Part shown: piece after piece, positions 54,651-62,963 of the stretch
Position numbering within the stretch: the stretch's first letter is position 1
Layout of the letters: each line of letters begins with the position of its first letter
Assembly: GCF_000971235.1 (NCBI RefSeq)
Contig: NZ_BBMB01000012.1
Span: 62,001 to 126,000 of the forward strand
Direction: 5' to 3'
DNA length: 64,000 nt
DNA from: Demequina subtropica
Lineage (GTDB): Bacteria; Actinomycetota; Actinomycetes; Actinomycetales; Demequinaceae
Notes under the pieces: model-generated
The model's input: the letters and a program-made list of their open reading frames with translations, nothing else
What the model was told of the DNA's origin: nothing
The model's database searches: none
Made by a program: the position numbers and the translations under genes

Positions 54651-55073
54651 TCAGGCCCGCGAGCCCGGGTGGAACGTCAGGCGGTACTTGCCGATCTGCA
54701 CCTCGTCGCCGGCCTCGAGCTTGCGCTCCGACACGTTCTCACGGTTCACGTAGGTGCCGTTGAGCGAGCCGTGGTCGCGGACGTAGAAGTCGTGCCCGTC
54801 GCGGATGAACTGCGCGTGCTCGCGGCTCACGGTGACGTCGTCGAGGAAGATGTCGGAGCTGACCGAGCGGCCGACGGTGGTGACGTCGACGTCGAGGAGG
54901 AACCTGGCGCCGAGGTTGGGACCGTGATGGACGATCAGCAGCGCGTGGTCGGGACCCAGGGCCTCGATGGCGACGTTGTCCTGCTGGCTGGGCGCGGCGG
55001 GCGCGCCATCCTCGATGGCTGCCGCCGAGTCGAGCGACATCGTGCGCTCTGCGGGGCTCTCGTCATACGTCAT
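54651..55073 (-). CDS. FHA-domain signalling protein (GarA/OdhI-like)
   Basis: A 140-residue protein with an acidic N-terminal tail (about 1-45) and one FHA domain (about 46-135). The phosphothreonine-binding residues are in VGRSVSSDIFLDDVTVSREHAQF and DHGSLNGTYVN. GarA and OdhI switch the 2-oxoglutarate dehydrogenase and glutamate enzymes when a Thr in an ETTS motif is phosphorylated. This tail has no ETTS; AERTMS is the nearest match with only one Thr. Position beside the FtsR-like gene supports the family. GAAGGAGG precedes ATG 55073. Confidence 0.88.
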   Translation of the reverse strand: MTYDESPAERTMSLDSAAAIEDGAPAAPSQQDNVAIEALGPDHALLIVHHGPNLGARFLLDVDVTTVGRSVSSDIFLDDVTVSREHAQFIRDGHDFYVRDHGSLNGTYVNRENVSERKLEAGDEVQIGKYRLTFHPGSRA

Positions 55074-55105
55074 GACGCCTCCTTCGGCTCGGACGGTCGC
55101 CCCTC

Positions 55106-55111
55106 ATCCTA
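55106..55111 (-). promoter_or_regulatory. -10 element of the FHA operon (TAGGAT)
   Basis: On the minus strand TAGGAT lies about 32 bases before ATG 55073; a start near 55099 leaves a short leader with GAAGGAGG. Confidence 0.5.
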
Positions 55112-55131
55112 GGCCCGTCGCGGCCACACGC

Positions 55132-55749
55132 CTAACGACGCCGCGCACGTCGTGCCAGGACCGTCCTGCCACGCAGATCGCGCACATAGCCGATCCCCGC
55201 GTACCAGTAGAGGACCGCCGCGACCGAGGCGCCCACGAGCGCGACGACGCCGACCGCGGGCGTGTCCGGGAAGCTCACCACCTGCAGGTAGGCGAGCGGG
55301 AGGAACACGTACAGCATCGCCGTCGCGGTCTTCCCGATGAAGGTCACCTGCGGCGACTCGACATGGTGATGGTGACCGATGAGCAGCCACGTCCCGACCA
55401 TCACATCGCGAACGAGGAGCACCGCGACCAGCCACCACGGGATGATGTCCCGGAACGCGAGACCCAGCACCACCGCCACCGTCAGCAGCCTGTCGGCGGC
55501 GGGATCGAGGAGGCGGCCGAGACGCGTCACCTGTCCCCACCGTCGTGCGAGGAAGCCGTCGAGGAAGTCGGTGACGCCCGCGGCGCCGAGCGCGGCGATC
55601 GCCCACGCGTCCCTCTCCGTCGCCAGCAGCGTGCCGAAGACCACGATGAGCACGAGCCGTCCCGCGCTGATCGCGTTGGGGATCGTCCACACCGCGGTCA
55701 CCGGCACGGGATGGATGGGCCCGGTGTGAGGGTGCTCGATCGCTTCCAC
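55132..55749 (-). CDS. CDP-alcohol phosphatidyltransferase
   Basis: A 205-residue membrane enzyme. The CDP-alcohol phosphotransferase motif is DFLDGFLARRWGQVTRLGRL, continuing to LDPAADR (about 61-87), with all four metal-binding Asp present. Five or six membrane segments follow the family pattern. The N-terminus TIPNAISAGRLVL is typical of phosphatidylglycerophosphate synthase-like members, but substrate (glycerol phosphate, inositol phosphate or another) is not fixed by sequence. The GTG at 55749 lies 7 bases from a TAGACT -10, so the mRNA is probably leaderless. Confidence 0.87.
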   Translation of the reverse strand: MEAIEHPHTGPIHPVPVTAVWTIPNAISAGRLVLIVVFGTLLATERDAWAIAALGAAGVTDFLDGFLARRWGQVTRLGRLLDPAADRLLTVAVVLGLAFRDIIPWWLVAVLLVRDVMVGTWLLIGHHHHVESPQVTFIGKTATAMLYVFLPLAYLQVVSFPDTPAVGVVALVGASVAAVLYWYAGIGYVRDLRGRTVLARRARRR

Positions 55750-55756
55750 GCGCGAC

Positions 55757-55762
55757 AGTCTA
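55757..55762 (-). promoter_or_regulatory. Leaderless-type -10 element of the phosphatidyltransferase gene (TAGACT)
   Basis: On the minus strand TAGACT ends 7 bases before GTG 55749, with no ribosome site between. Confidence 0.55.
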
Positions 55763-55770
55763 GAGGGACG

Positions 55771-55920
55771 TCAGGAAGGCGAGTCCTGCTCCATCACCTT
55801 GTCCACCGTCGCGGCGGCGATCCTGGTGGCCTCGTCCTCGCTCGCGCCACGCGCGATCTCCTTGGCCTTGATCTGCTCGAACTTGTAGTGACGCGTGTCC
55901 GTGATCTTGTCGTCGCTCAC
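55771..55920 (-). CDS. 49-residue hypothetical protein
   Basis: A short, highly charged helical protein starting at GTG 55920 (MSDDKITDTRHYKFEQ) with the ribosome site AGGAGG at normal spacing. It has no membrane segment. KAKEIARGASEDEATRIAAA is the likely helical core. The frame stays open upstream, but the extension lacks a ribosome site. I recognise no family. The strong ribosome site makes expression plausible. Confidence 0.6.
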   Translation of the reverse strand: MSDDKITDTRHYKFEQIKAKEIARGASEDEATRIAAATVDKVMEQDSPS

Positions 55921-56015
55921 GATGCACCTCCTGGATCCGAGGGACGTCTCCAGCCTAGGCGCGCCGCCGTCGCGACGCACGACCGAGGGCCTGGTTGACG
56001 CGGCGCCGTGCGCTC

Positions 56016-56021
56016 TACGAT
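56016..56021 (+). promoter_or_regulatory. Leaderless-type -10 element (TACGAT) of the MarR gene
   Basis: TACGAT ends 6 bases before ATG 56028. This favours 56028 over the longer frame starting at 55995. Confidence 0.55.
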
Positions 56022-56027
56022 GAGGGC

Positions 56028-56573
56028 ATGCACGCCCCTGAGCTCGAGCCTCGAGACGCCGCGCTGTGGCGCGCCGTCACCCTCATGGGCCGACGGCTGG
56101 TCGCGGGCCTCGAGCAGCGGCTGCAGGCCTCGGTCGGCATCTCGGTGCCCGATCTCGACATCCTCATGGCGCTCGACGCCGCATCCGAGGGTCGGCTCCG
56201 CGCCGGCTCGCTCGGAGAGATGCTCGGCTGGGAGAAGTCGCGCATCTCTCACCACGTCGCTCGCATGGAGGCCCGCGGGCTCGTGAAGCGCGTCACATGC
56301 GCGGAGGACCTGCGCGGCACCTGGGTCGAGATCGACTCGGAGGGCCGCGTGGCGCTCATGCGTGCGCTCCCCGTCTTCTCCTCCCACGTCCAGTCCGGCC
56401 TCGTGGAGCTGCTGCCCGCCGACGAGGCCGAGGTCGTCGGGCGCGCCGCGCTCCGGATCCTGGACGCCTCGCCCGTGACCGCGTGCCAGGCGGAGATCGA
56501 CAGGCTCGGCGTCGACCTCGGCCTCCGCGCCGTCGACGGCACCGCCGGATCTCCCCCGGCCGCATCGTCCTGA
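56028..56573 (+). CDS. MarR-family transcriptional regulator
   Basis: A 181-residue winged-helix regulator. The core spans about 20-125: LRAGSLGEMLGWEKSRISHH is the recognition region and ARGLVKRVTCAEDLRGTWVE the wing. The C-terminal tail is Ala/Ser-rich and ends with GCATCGTCC. It sits directly upstream of a flavin monooxygenase gene with its own promoter, so it may or may not control that gene. Ligand unknown. Confidence 0.85.
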   Translation: MHAPELEPRDAALWRAVTLMGRRLVAGLEQRLQASVGISVPDLDILMALDAASEGRLRAGSLGEMLGWEKSRISHHVARMEARGLVKRVTCAEDLRGTWVEIDSEGRVALMRALPVFSSHVQSGLVELLPADEAEVVGRAALRILDASPVTACQAEIDRLGVDLGLRAVDGTAGSPPAASS

Positions 56574-56608
56574 GCAGCGCGCCGTCCGGCACGCGAGCCG
56601 CCAGACCC

Positions 56609-56614
56609 TAGGGT
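56609..56614 (+). promoter_or_regulatory. Leaderless-type -10 element (TAGGGT) of the monooxygenase gene
   Basis: TAGGGT ends 7 bases before ATG 56622, favouring that start over the in-frame GTG 56613, which lies within the -10 region. Confidence 0.55.
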
Positions 56615-56621
56615 GGAGCCC

Positions 56622-57719
56622 ATGCCCGACCCCTCCGACCGCACCGCCGACGTCGTCATCATCGGGGCCGGCCAGGCTGGTCTGGCCGTCGCGTACCACC
56701 TGGGCCGGCGCGGCCTCGCGCTCGGCACCGACGTGCTGGTGCTGGACCGCGGCCCGGGCCCGGGGGGCGCGTGGCAGCATCGCTGGGAGTCGCTGACGCT
56801 GGGAGGGACCCACCACCTCCACGACCTTCCGGGGATGGCCGAGACCGGGCTGTCGTTCGCCTCCGCCCCCGGCGACGTGCCCGCGCGCGCCCTGGTGCCG
56901 AGCTACTACAGCACGTACGAGGAGCGTCACGGCATCGACGTGGTGCGCCCCGTCACGGTCACGAGCGTGACCCGCGACGGTGACGGCTACACCGTGAGCG
57001 CGGCCCCGGGCTCGGTGCTGGACCGCGTGCGTGCGCGCGTGGTGGTGTCCGCGACGGGGACCTGGACCAGCCCGCGGGTGCCGTTCGTGCCCGGCCGAGA
57101 GTCCTTCCAGGGCCGCCAGCTCACCACCGCGGAGTTCACGTCGGCCGACGAGCTCGCCGGCCTGCGCGTCGCGGTGGTCGGCGGAGGGACGTCCGCGCTC
57201 ACCTTCCTCGACGAGGTCGGCGACGTCGCCGACGAGGTGCTGTGGTTCACGCGGCGACCGCCGACGTTCCACGACGAGGAGGTCGAGCTCTCCCCCGAGC
57301 GAGGGCGCGTCGCCGTCGCGATCCAGGACGATGCGGCACGCGCCGGGAGGCCGCTGCCGTCGATCGTCTCGGTGACCGGCCTGCCGAGGTCGGCGCTCGT
57401 GCGACGCCTCGAGGCCGCGGGCAGGCTGTCACGCCTGCCGATGTTCGCGCAGATGACCGCCGACGGGGTGGTGACGCGCGACGGTCCCGCGATCGCCCTC
57501 GACGCGGTGATCTGGGCGACGGGCTTCCGTCCCGAGATCGCTCACCTGCGGCCCCTGGGCGTGGTGAACGAGGCGGGCGGCATCGTGGTCGAGGACGGGC
57601 GCGTGCCCGCGGAGCCGGGCCTCTTCCTCGCGGGATACGGCCCTCAGGCGAGCACGCTGTCCTCCAACCGGGCGGCGCGCGTCACGGCCAAGGCGATCTC
57701 GGACCTCCTCGGGCGGTGA
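56622..57719 (+). CDS. FAD/NADPH-binding flavoprotein monooxygenase-like protein
   Basis: A 365-residue flavoprotein of the flavin-containing monooxygenase or CzcO-like group. The FAD Rossmann motif VVIIGAGQAGLAVAYHL (about 11-27) is followed by GGAWQHRWES, and the NADPH motif VAVVGGGTSALTFLDEV (about 186-202) comes after ATGTW. The C-terminal IWATGFRPEIAHL contains the ATG-F motif. The usual FxGxxxHxxx fingerprint of Baeyer-Villiger enzymes is not clear. Substrate unknown. Confidence 0.85.
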   Translation: MPDPSDRTADVVIIGAGQAGLAVAYHLGRRGLALGTDVLVLDRGPGPGGAWQHRWESLTLGGTHHLHDLPGMAETGLSFASAPGDVPARALVPSYYSTYEERHGIDVVRPVTVTSVTRDGDGYTVSAAPGSVLDRVRARVVVSATGTWTSPRVPFVPGRESFQGRQLTTAEFTSADELAGLRVAVVGGGTSALTFLDEVGDVADEVLWFTRRPPTFHDEEVELSPERGRVAVAIQDDAARAGRPLPSIVSVTGLPRSALVRRLEAAGRLSRLPMFAQMTADGVVTRDGPAIALDAVIWATGFRPEIAHLRPLGVVNEAGGIVVEDGRVPAEPGLFLAGYGPQASTLSSNRAARVTAKAISDLLGR

Positions 57720-57728
57720 CGCGCGGCC

Positions 57729-57750
57729 GCCGGGCTCAGGAGAGCCCGGC
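57729..57750. terminator. Bidirectional hairpin overlapping the putA stop codon
   Basis: A 9-bp perfect stem, arms 57729-57737 and 57742-57750 with a 4-base loop, lies 9 bases past the monooxygenase stop. The minus-strand putA stop (57738-57736) is inside it, so the last putA codons form half of the hairpin. Confidence 0.7.
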
Positions 57751-60700
57751 CACCACCGCGTCGGCCACGGGCCACGGCGTGCCGAACCGGTGCGCCGTCA
57801 CCGCCACGGCCTGCTCGCGCACGAACGGCAGCAGCTCGAGCTCGGGGGCCCCGGTGACCGGCGCGTCGTAGACCGCGAGGTCGGGACGCTGCGCGGGCGC
57901 GTGACCCACGGCACGCACCCGCATGCCGCCGCCCGCGAGGCGGGCAGCCATCGTCTCCTCGTCCTCGACGGTCCATCGCAGCCCGAGCGCCTCCACCGCG
58001 GCGCGGACGCCGGAGGGCGCGGGACCGTCGGCCGAGACCCCGCCCGTGCCGCCCGCGCGGTGACGCGCGACGCACACGCGCAGCAGGGCCTCCTCGTCGA
58101 CCCCGTCCCAGCGGATCTCGGTCGCGGCGGGGGCGTACCTCAGGACGTTGTGCTCCGACGCGAGCCCGGTGCGGTCGATCGCGGTGCCGTACACCGCGCC
58201 CCACGCCTCTGCGTCGGCGGCGGCTGCGGCGCGCACCCATGCGGGCGCCCCCGGAAGGGTCGGAAGGTCGGCGCGTCCGGAGTCCGCGACCTCGGCGCGC
58301 TCCCAGCCGGTGAGCGCCATGAGGTAGGACGGGCCGCCGGCCTTCGCCGTCGGTCCGACCACCGAGCGCTTCCACCCGCCGAAGGGCTGTCGCTGCACGA
58401 TCGCACCGGTGATGCCGCGGTTGACGTAGAGGTTGCCCGCCTCGACCCGAGCGAGCCAGTGGTGGATCTCGGACTCCTCGAGGCTGTGCAGCCCCGCCGT
58501 GAGGCCGTAGTCCACCGCGTTCTGCAGCGCGATCGCGTCGTCGAGCGTCTCCGCGGTCATGATGCCCAGCACCGGCCCGAAGCACTCGGTGGCGTGGAAC
58601 CAGGAACCGGGCCTCACCCCGGTGCGGACCCCGGGCGACCAGGCCTTGCCGTCATCGTCGAGCGCGCGGGGCTCGACGAGCCACCGCTCCCCCGGCTCGA
58701 GCGACGTGAGAGCACGCTCGAGCTTGCCGGCGGCGGGCGTGATGAGCGGGCCCATCTGGGTCCGGGGGTCGTCGGCGCGGCCCACGGTGAGGGAGCGCAC
58801 CGCGTCCTCGAGCTGCGCGAGGAACCGGCGGGACCTGGCGACGGAGCCGACCAGGATCACGAGCGACGCGGCCGAGCACTTCTGACCCGCGTGCCCGAAG
58901 GCGGACTGGACCACGTCGCGCACGGCGAGGTCCAGGTCTGCGCTCGGCGTGACGACGATCGCGTTCTTGCCGGAGGTCTCGGCGAACAGCCGCAGGCCCG
59001 GCCGGATGCGATGGAACAGCTCCGCGGTCTCGTACGCGCCCGTGAGGATCACCTGGTCGACCCGCGGGTCGACCAGCAGCGCATCGCCCAGCCCTGCCTC
59101 GATCCCCGTCTCGTCGATGTCCACCAACCGCAGCGCGTCGCGCGGGATCCCCGCGTCCCACAGGATCTCCGCCAGCAGGGCGCCGCAGCGCGCGGACTGC
59201 TCGGCCGGCTTGAGCACCACGGACGATGCGGCGGCCAGGGCCGCGAGCGTCGAGCCCGCGGGGATGGCGACGGGGAAGTTCCATGGCGGCGTCACCACGG
59301 TGACGTCGCGGGGCCTGGGCCGCGCTCCTCGGAGGGCGTGGAGCTCGAGCGACCGCTCCGCGTAGTAGTGCGCGAAGTCGACCGCCTCGGACACCTCCGG
59401 GTCGGCCTGGTCGATGGTCTTGCCCGCCTCCGCCATCATCACCGCGACAAGGTCTGCCCGGCGCGCCTCGAGCGCGCGGCCCGCAGCGTGAAGGAGGGCC
59501 GCGCGGTCCTCGGGGGTGAGCGCCTGCCAACCGGCGGCGCCGGCCTTCGCCGCGGAGACCTCGGCCGCGACGGCGGCCGCGTCCTCGACGCGGGCGGCCG
59601 CGAGCGTGGCCTCCCCCGCGTCCGTCGCGGCCGCGGCGGTGCGGACGGCGGCCGCCCAGTCCCGGCTCGCGGGCAACGACGGATCGGTGTCGGGGGCGTT
59701 CCCGAAGCCGGGCGCCGCGGTCTGCGTGGCGCCTGCCTGGCGGTACGAGGCCACGGCGGGCTCGGCCGCGCGCTCGAGCGACGCACGGAAGCGACTCTCC
59801 TCGCGGGCGAAGGTCTCGGCGTCGTCGAGGTCGTACAGCGCAGACATGAAGTTCGCGGGGCTCGCGACCTCCTCGAGTCGGCGGACCAGGTAGGCCAGCG
59901 CGACGTCGAACTCCGTCGGGTGGACCACCGGGGTGTAGAGGCGCAGCGAGCCGGTGTCCTTGGCGACCGCTCGCGCGACGTGCTCGCCCATGCCCAGGAG
60001 CATCTCGAAGTCGAGGCCGTCCTCGATCCCGCGGTCGCGCGCGGTGAGCAGCGTGTGGGCGATGTCGAACAGGTTGTGGCCCGCGACGCCCAGGCGGACG
60101 TTCGCGATGCGCTCGGGGGTCAGCGCGTGGTCGAGGATGCGCTTGTAGTGGGCGTCCGACTCCTCCTTGGTGCCCCATGTCGCGAGCGGCCAGCCGTGGG
60201 TCTCGGCGTCCACGCGCTCCATGGACAGGTTGGCTCCCTTGACCAGGCGCACCTTGATGGGGGCGCCGCCGGCCGCGACCCGCGCGGCCGCCCATCCCTG
60301 CAGGCGGTGCATCGCGCCGAGCGAGTCCGGCAGGTAGGCCTGGAGGACGATGCCGGCGCTGAGGTGCTCCAGGCCGGGGCGCTCGAGCAGCCGCGTGAAG
60401 ACCGCGACCGTGAGGTCGAGGTCCCGGTACTCCTCCATGTCGAGGTTGACGAACGCGCCGTCCTTGCGCGCCGCGAGCTCGTACAGCGGGGCCAGCCGCT
60501 CGACCACCGACCCGACCGTGTCCTCGAACGCCCATGGCGAATGCGGCGCGACGGCCGCCGAGACCTTGAGCGAGACGTAGTCGACGTCGTCGCGCTCGAG
60601 CAGCGCGAGGGTGCGCTCGAGCCGGCGGTCGGCCTCGGCCGAGCCGAGCACGGCCTCGCCGAGCAGGTTGAGGTTGAGGCGGCTGCCGCGCGAGCGCAGG

Positions 60701-61107
60701 CGGGCGAGCGCACGGCCCAGTCGGGCCTCCGACGCGTCGACCACGAGGTGCCCGACCATCGCCCGCACGACGCGGCGGCACGTCGCGACCACGAGCCCCG
60801 GCAGCACGCGCGAGGCCGCCGCGCCGAGCACGAGCGCGGCGCGCTGGTACGACGGGAGGAACCCGTGGTCGCGCGCGGCCATCCGGCGCAGGCTGGCGGC
60901 CGCGACCGCGGTGTCCTCGGGACGGACGATGCCGTCGACGAAGTCGGTGAGGAACGCGAGGCCCTCCGGGTCCCGCAGCATGCGCGCCAGCAGGCGCGCG
61001 GAGCCGTCGATCCGGTTGCTGCGCGCCGCCTCGAGCCACGTGCGGACCTGGGCGACGGTGTCGTCGGACGTGTGGGTGCGCTGAGGCGCGACCGGGGACA
61101 TGGTCAT
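57736..61107 (-). CDS. putA: Bifunctional proline dehydrogenase / glutamate semialdehyde dehydrogenase (PutA)
   Basis: A 1123-residue enzyme oxidising proline to glutamate. The N-terminal FAD proline dehydrogenase barrel (about 40-460) has VSLKVSA, VNLDMEEYRDLDLT and VRLVKGANLSME. The NAD aldehyde dehydrogenase (about 480-950) has TPPWNFPVAIPAG, the catalytic Glu in FAETSGKNA (about 708) and Cys in GHAGQKCSA (about 743). There is no ribbon-helix-helix, so it is not an autorepressor. The last 150 residues lack recognisable motifs. ATG 61107 follows AAGGAG; ATG 61101 is possible. A LysR gene is divergent. Confidence 0.95.
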   Translation of the reverse strand: MTMSPVAPQRTHTSDDTVAQVRTWLEAARSNRIDGSARLLARMLRDPEGLAFLTDFVDGIVRPEDTAVAAASLRRMAARDHGFLPSYQRAALVLGAAASRVLPGLVVATCRRVVRAMVGHLVVDASEARLGRALARLRSRGSRLNLNLLGEAVLGSAEADRRLERTLALLERDDVDYVSLKVSAAVAPHSPWAFEDTVGSVVERLAPLYELAARKDGAFVNLDMEEYRDLDLTVAVFTRLLERPGLEHLSAGIVLQAYLPDSLGAMHRLQGWAAARVAAGGAPIKVRLVKGANLSMERVDAETHGWPLATWGTKEESDAHYKRILDHALTPERIANVRLGVAGHNLFDIAHTLLTARDRGIEDGLDFEMLLGMGEHVARAVAKDTGSLRLYTPVVHPTEFDVALAYLVRRLEEVASPANFMSALYDLDDAETFAREESRFRASLERAAEPAVASYRQAGATQTAAPGFGNAPDTDPSLPASRDWAAAVRTAAAATDAGEATLAAARVEDAAAVAAEVSAAKAGAAGWQALTPEDRAALLHAAGRALEARRADLVAVMMAEAGKTIDQADPEVSEAVDFAHYYAERSLELHALRGARPRPRDVTVVTPPWNFPVAIPAGSTLAALAAASSVVLKPAEQSARCGALLAEILWDAGIPRDALRLVDIDETGIEAGLGDALLVDPRVDQVILTGAYETAELFHRIRPGLRLFAETSGKNAIVVTPSADLDLAVRDVVQSAFGHAGQKCSAASLVILVGSVARSRRFLAQLEDAVRSLTVGRADDPRTQMGPLITPAAGKLERALTSLEPGERWLVEPRALDDDGKAWSPGVRTGVRPGSWFHATECFGPVLGIMTAETLDDAIALQNAVDYGLTAGLHSLEESEIHHWLARVEAGNLYVNRGITGAIVQRQPFGGWKRSVVGPTAKAGGPSYLMALTGWERAEVADSGRADLPTLPGAPAWVRAAAAADAEAWGAVYGTAIDRTGLASEHNVLRYAPAATEIRWDGVDEEALLRVCVARHRAGGTGGVSADGPAPSGVRAAVEALGLRWTVEDEETMAARLAGGGMRVRAVGHAPAQRPDLAVYDAPVTGAPELELLPFVREQAVAVTAHRFGTPWPVADAVVAGLS

Positions 61108-61168
61108 GACGCTCCTTTATTCGCGGATCATTGTGGGCTTCCGCAAGCATCACCACCAGCGCGCTCAA

Positions 61169-61186
61169 CTTACGAAGATACGTAAG
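61169..61186. promoter_or_regulatory. Inverted repeat CTTACG-N6-CGTAAG between putA and lysR
   Basis: Six-base perfect arms. The site ends 7 bases before the lysR -10 element and lies about 62 bases from the putA start. It contains a T-N11-A LysR-type core. Candidate operator for the divergent pair. Confidence 0.6.
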
Positions 61187-61193
61187 CGCTACT

Positions 61194-61199
61194 TATGCT
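61194..61199 (+). promoter_or_regulatory. Leaderless-type -10 element (TATGCT) of the lysR gene
   Basis: TATGCT ends 7 bases before ATG 61207, favouring that start over the in-frame ATG 61195, which lies within the -10. Confidence 0.55.
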
Positions 61200-61206
61200 T
61201 GGGGGC

Positions 61207-62100
61207 ATGCTCGATCTCACCCGGCTTGTCGCGCTGCGCGAGCTCGCCCTCCGCGGCACCATCGCGGCCGCCGCCGACGCGTTGGGCTACACGGCCTCGG
61301 CCGTCTCCCAGCAGGTGGCTGCGCTCGAACGGGAGGCCGGGGTCCGCCTCACGATCCGCGCGGGCCGGCGGCTCGTGCTGACCCCCGCAGGCGAGCGACT
61401 GGTCGCGCGCACCCACGAGCTGCTCGACACGATGGAGATCGCCGAGGCGGAGCTCCACGCGGAGACGGAGGGCGTCGCCGGGACGGTGCGCCTCGCGGTG
61501 TTCCAGTCCGCGGCGCTCACACTCGTGACCGGCGCGTTGCTGCGGTTGCGCGAGACCCATCCCGGCATCCGCGTCAAGGTCACCCAGACCGAGCCCGAGG
61601 AGGCGTTCGCCGACACGTGGGCACGGGAGTACGACCTGGTGGTGGCGGAGGAGTACCCGCAGCACTCCGCGCCCCACTACCCCGGCGTGGTCCGCCGGCC
61701 GCTCGTGAGGGACGAGCTCCTGCTCGCGGTCGGCGGCGAGTGGGCCGGTGCGACGAGCGTGGACGAGCTCGCGACCGCTCCCTGGGTGATGGAGCCGCCC
61801 GGCACCGCGACCCGCCACTTCGCGGAGCAGACCTGCCGACTCGCGGGCTTCGAGCCCGACGTGCGCTTCGCCTCGTCCGACCTCCAGGCGCACGTGCAGC
61901 TGGTCCAGAAGGGCCTCGCCGTCGCGATCCTGCCCGGGCTCATGGTGGCGTACGCCCGCATCGACGCACGCGTGATCCCGCTCGCGGGCGGTCCCCGACG
62001 CACCGTGTTCGCCGCGATGCGCGCGACCTCGCGGCTCGATCCCGCGGTCGAGGCCGTCCGGCTGGCGCTCGAGGCCGAGGGTGGGCTCGCGACCGCCTGA
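61207..62100 (+). CDS. LysR-family regulator divergent from putA
   Basis: A 297-residue LysR-type protein. The winged HTH at about 1-65 shows GTIAAAADALGYTASAVSQQ and LEREAGVRLTIRAGRRLVLT; the co-inducer domain runs from about 88 (VRLAVFQSAALTL) to the end. Divergent orientation and the inverted repeat in the 99-bp gap suggest it controls putA and itself, with proline or its product as ligand. That is inference from context. Confidence 0.87.
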   Translation: MLDLTRLVALRELALRGTIAAAADALGYTASAVSQQVAALEREAGVRLTIRAGRRLVLTPAGERLVARTHELLDTMEIAEAELHAETEGVAGTVRLAVFQSAALTLVTGALLRLRETHPGIRVKVTQTEPEEAFADTWAREYDLVVAEEYPQHSAPHYPGVVRRPLVRDELLLAVGGEWAGATSVDELATAPWVMEPPGTATRHFAEQTCRLAGFEPDVRFASSDLQAHVQLVQKGLAVAILPGLMVAYARIDARVIPLAGGPRRTVFAAMRATSRLDPAVEAVRLALEAEGGLATA

Positions 62101-62109
62101 ACGCACCCG

Positions 62110-62880
62110 CTACCGGTCGAGGCAGTCGCGGACCAGCAACGTCGCGCCGACGATGGCGGTGGGCATCGCCAGGAGCGCGCCCAGGGGCAGCAGGAAGACC
62201 AGGAAGACCGTCGCGCCGAAGGCGACGACCCGGAGACCGTGCGCGCGCAGCGCCGTGATGCGGTCCCGCCTGGCGACGATCCCCCGCCGCGCCATCGGGT
62301 AGGCCGTGAGCTCGATGGCCAGCAGGCGTCCACCGGCAAGAGCGCCGCACGCGAAGGCCGCGACGGAGCCCACGAGCGGCACCAGGCCCACCACGAGGAG
62401 CGCCACGGACAGCGCGAGCGAGATCCCCACCGTGACCGCGCCCTCGCGCAGGCCTCGCAGGAGCGAGGCCGTCCAGGGCTCCTCGACGTCCGCGCCCTCG
62501 TATCCGAGAGCGGCGTCGACACGTCGTGAGATCGCCTCGAAGAAGGGCTGGCCGATCGCGAGCGTGAGCGTCGCGAAGAGAGCGACGGACACGAGCGCCG
62601 AGGCTCCCAGCACCGCGACCGCGGCCGTCGCCGCGACCAGGCCGTGCCACCAGCCGTCCTGGTAGCCCAGGGCATCGGCGAGCCCCGCGCCGACGGCGCG
62701 CAGGTTGAGCACGAGCACGCCGAGCGCGAGGCCGAGCCCCGCGGCGACGATGGCACCGGGGAGGACGCCGAGCGCGAGCAGCCGCGGCTCGCGCGCCCAG
62801 CCCCTCAGCCCGTCGATGGCGGTGCGGACCCCCGCGGCCACCTCCTGGGCGGCATGAGGGCTGGTGGGCATCGCGGTCAC
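62110..62880 (-). CDS. EI24/CysZ-like membrane protein
   Basis: A 256-residue membrane protein of the EI24 domain family, which includes CysZ sulfate permeases. Hydrophobic stretches lie at about 35-60, 77-108, 150-190 and 215-250. The motif FATLTLAIGQPFFEAISRRVD (about 102-121) is shared with the family. The GTG at 62880 lies 8 bases from a TAGCAT -10; ATG 62871 is an alternative. No sulfate genes are nearby, so a transport role is unproven. Confidence 0.8.
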   Translation of the reverse strand: MTAMPTSPHAAQEVAAGVRTAIDGLRGWAREPRLLALGVLPGAIVAAGLGLALGVLVLNLRAVGAGLADALGYQDGWWHGLVAATAAVAVLGASALVSVALFATLTLAIGQPFFEAISRRVDAALGYEGADVEEPWTASLLRGLREGAVTVGISLALSVALLVVGLVPLVGSVAAFACGALAGGRLLAIELTAYPMARRGIVARRDRITALRAHGLRVVAFGATVFLVFLLPLGALLAMPTAIVGATLLVRDCLDR

Positions 62881-62888
62881 AAGCGCCG

Positions 62889-62894
62889 ATGCTA
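62889..62894 (-). promoter_or_regulatory. -10 element (TAGCAT) of the EI24-like gene
   Basis: On the minus strand TAGCAT ends 8 bases before GTG 62880, one base more than the other leaderless-type promoters here. Confidence 0.45.
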
Positions 62895-62963
62895 ACGACG
62901 CAGCACGCCTGGGGCTACAGTGACGCGCGTCGCACGTCCCGCGACGTCCAGCGAGGAGCCTTG

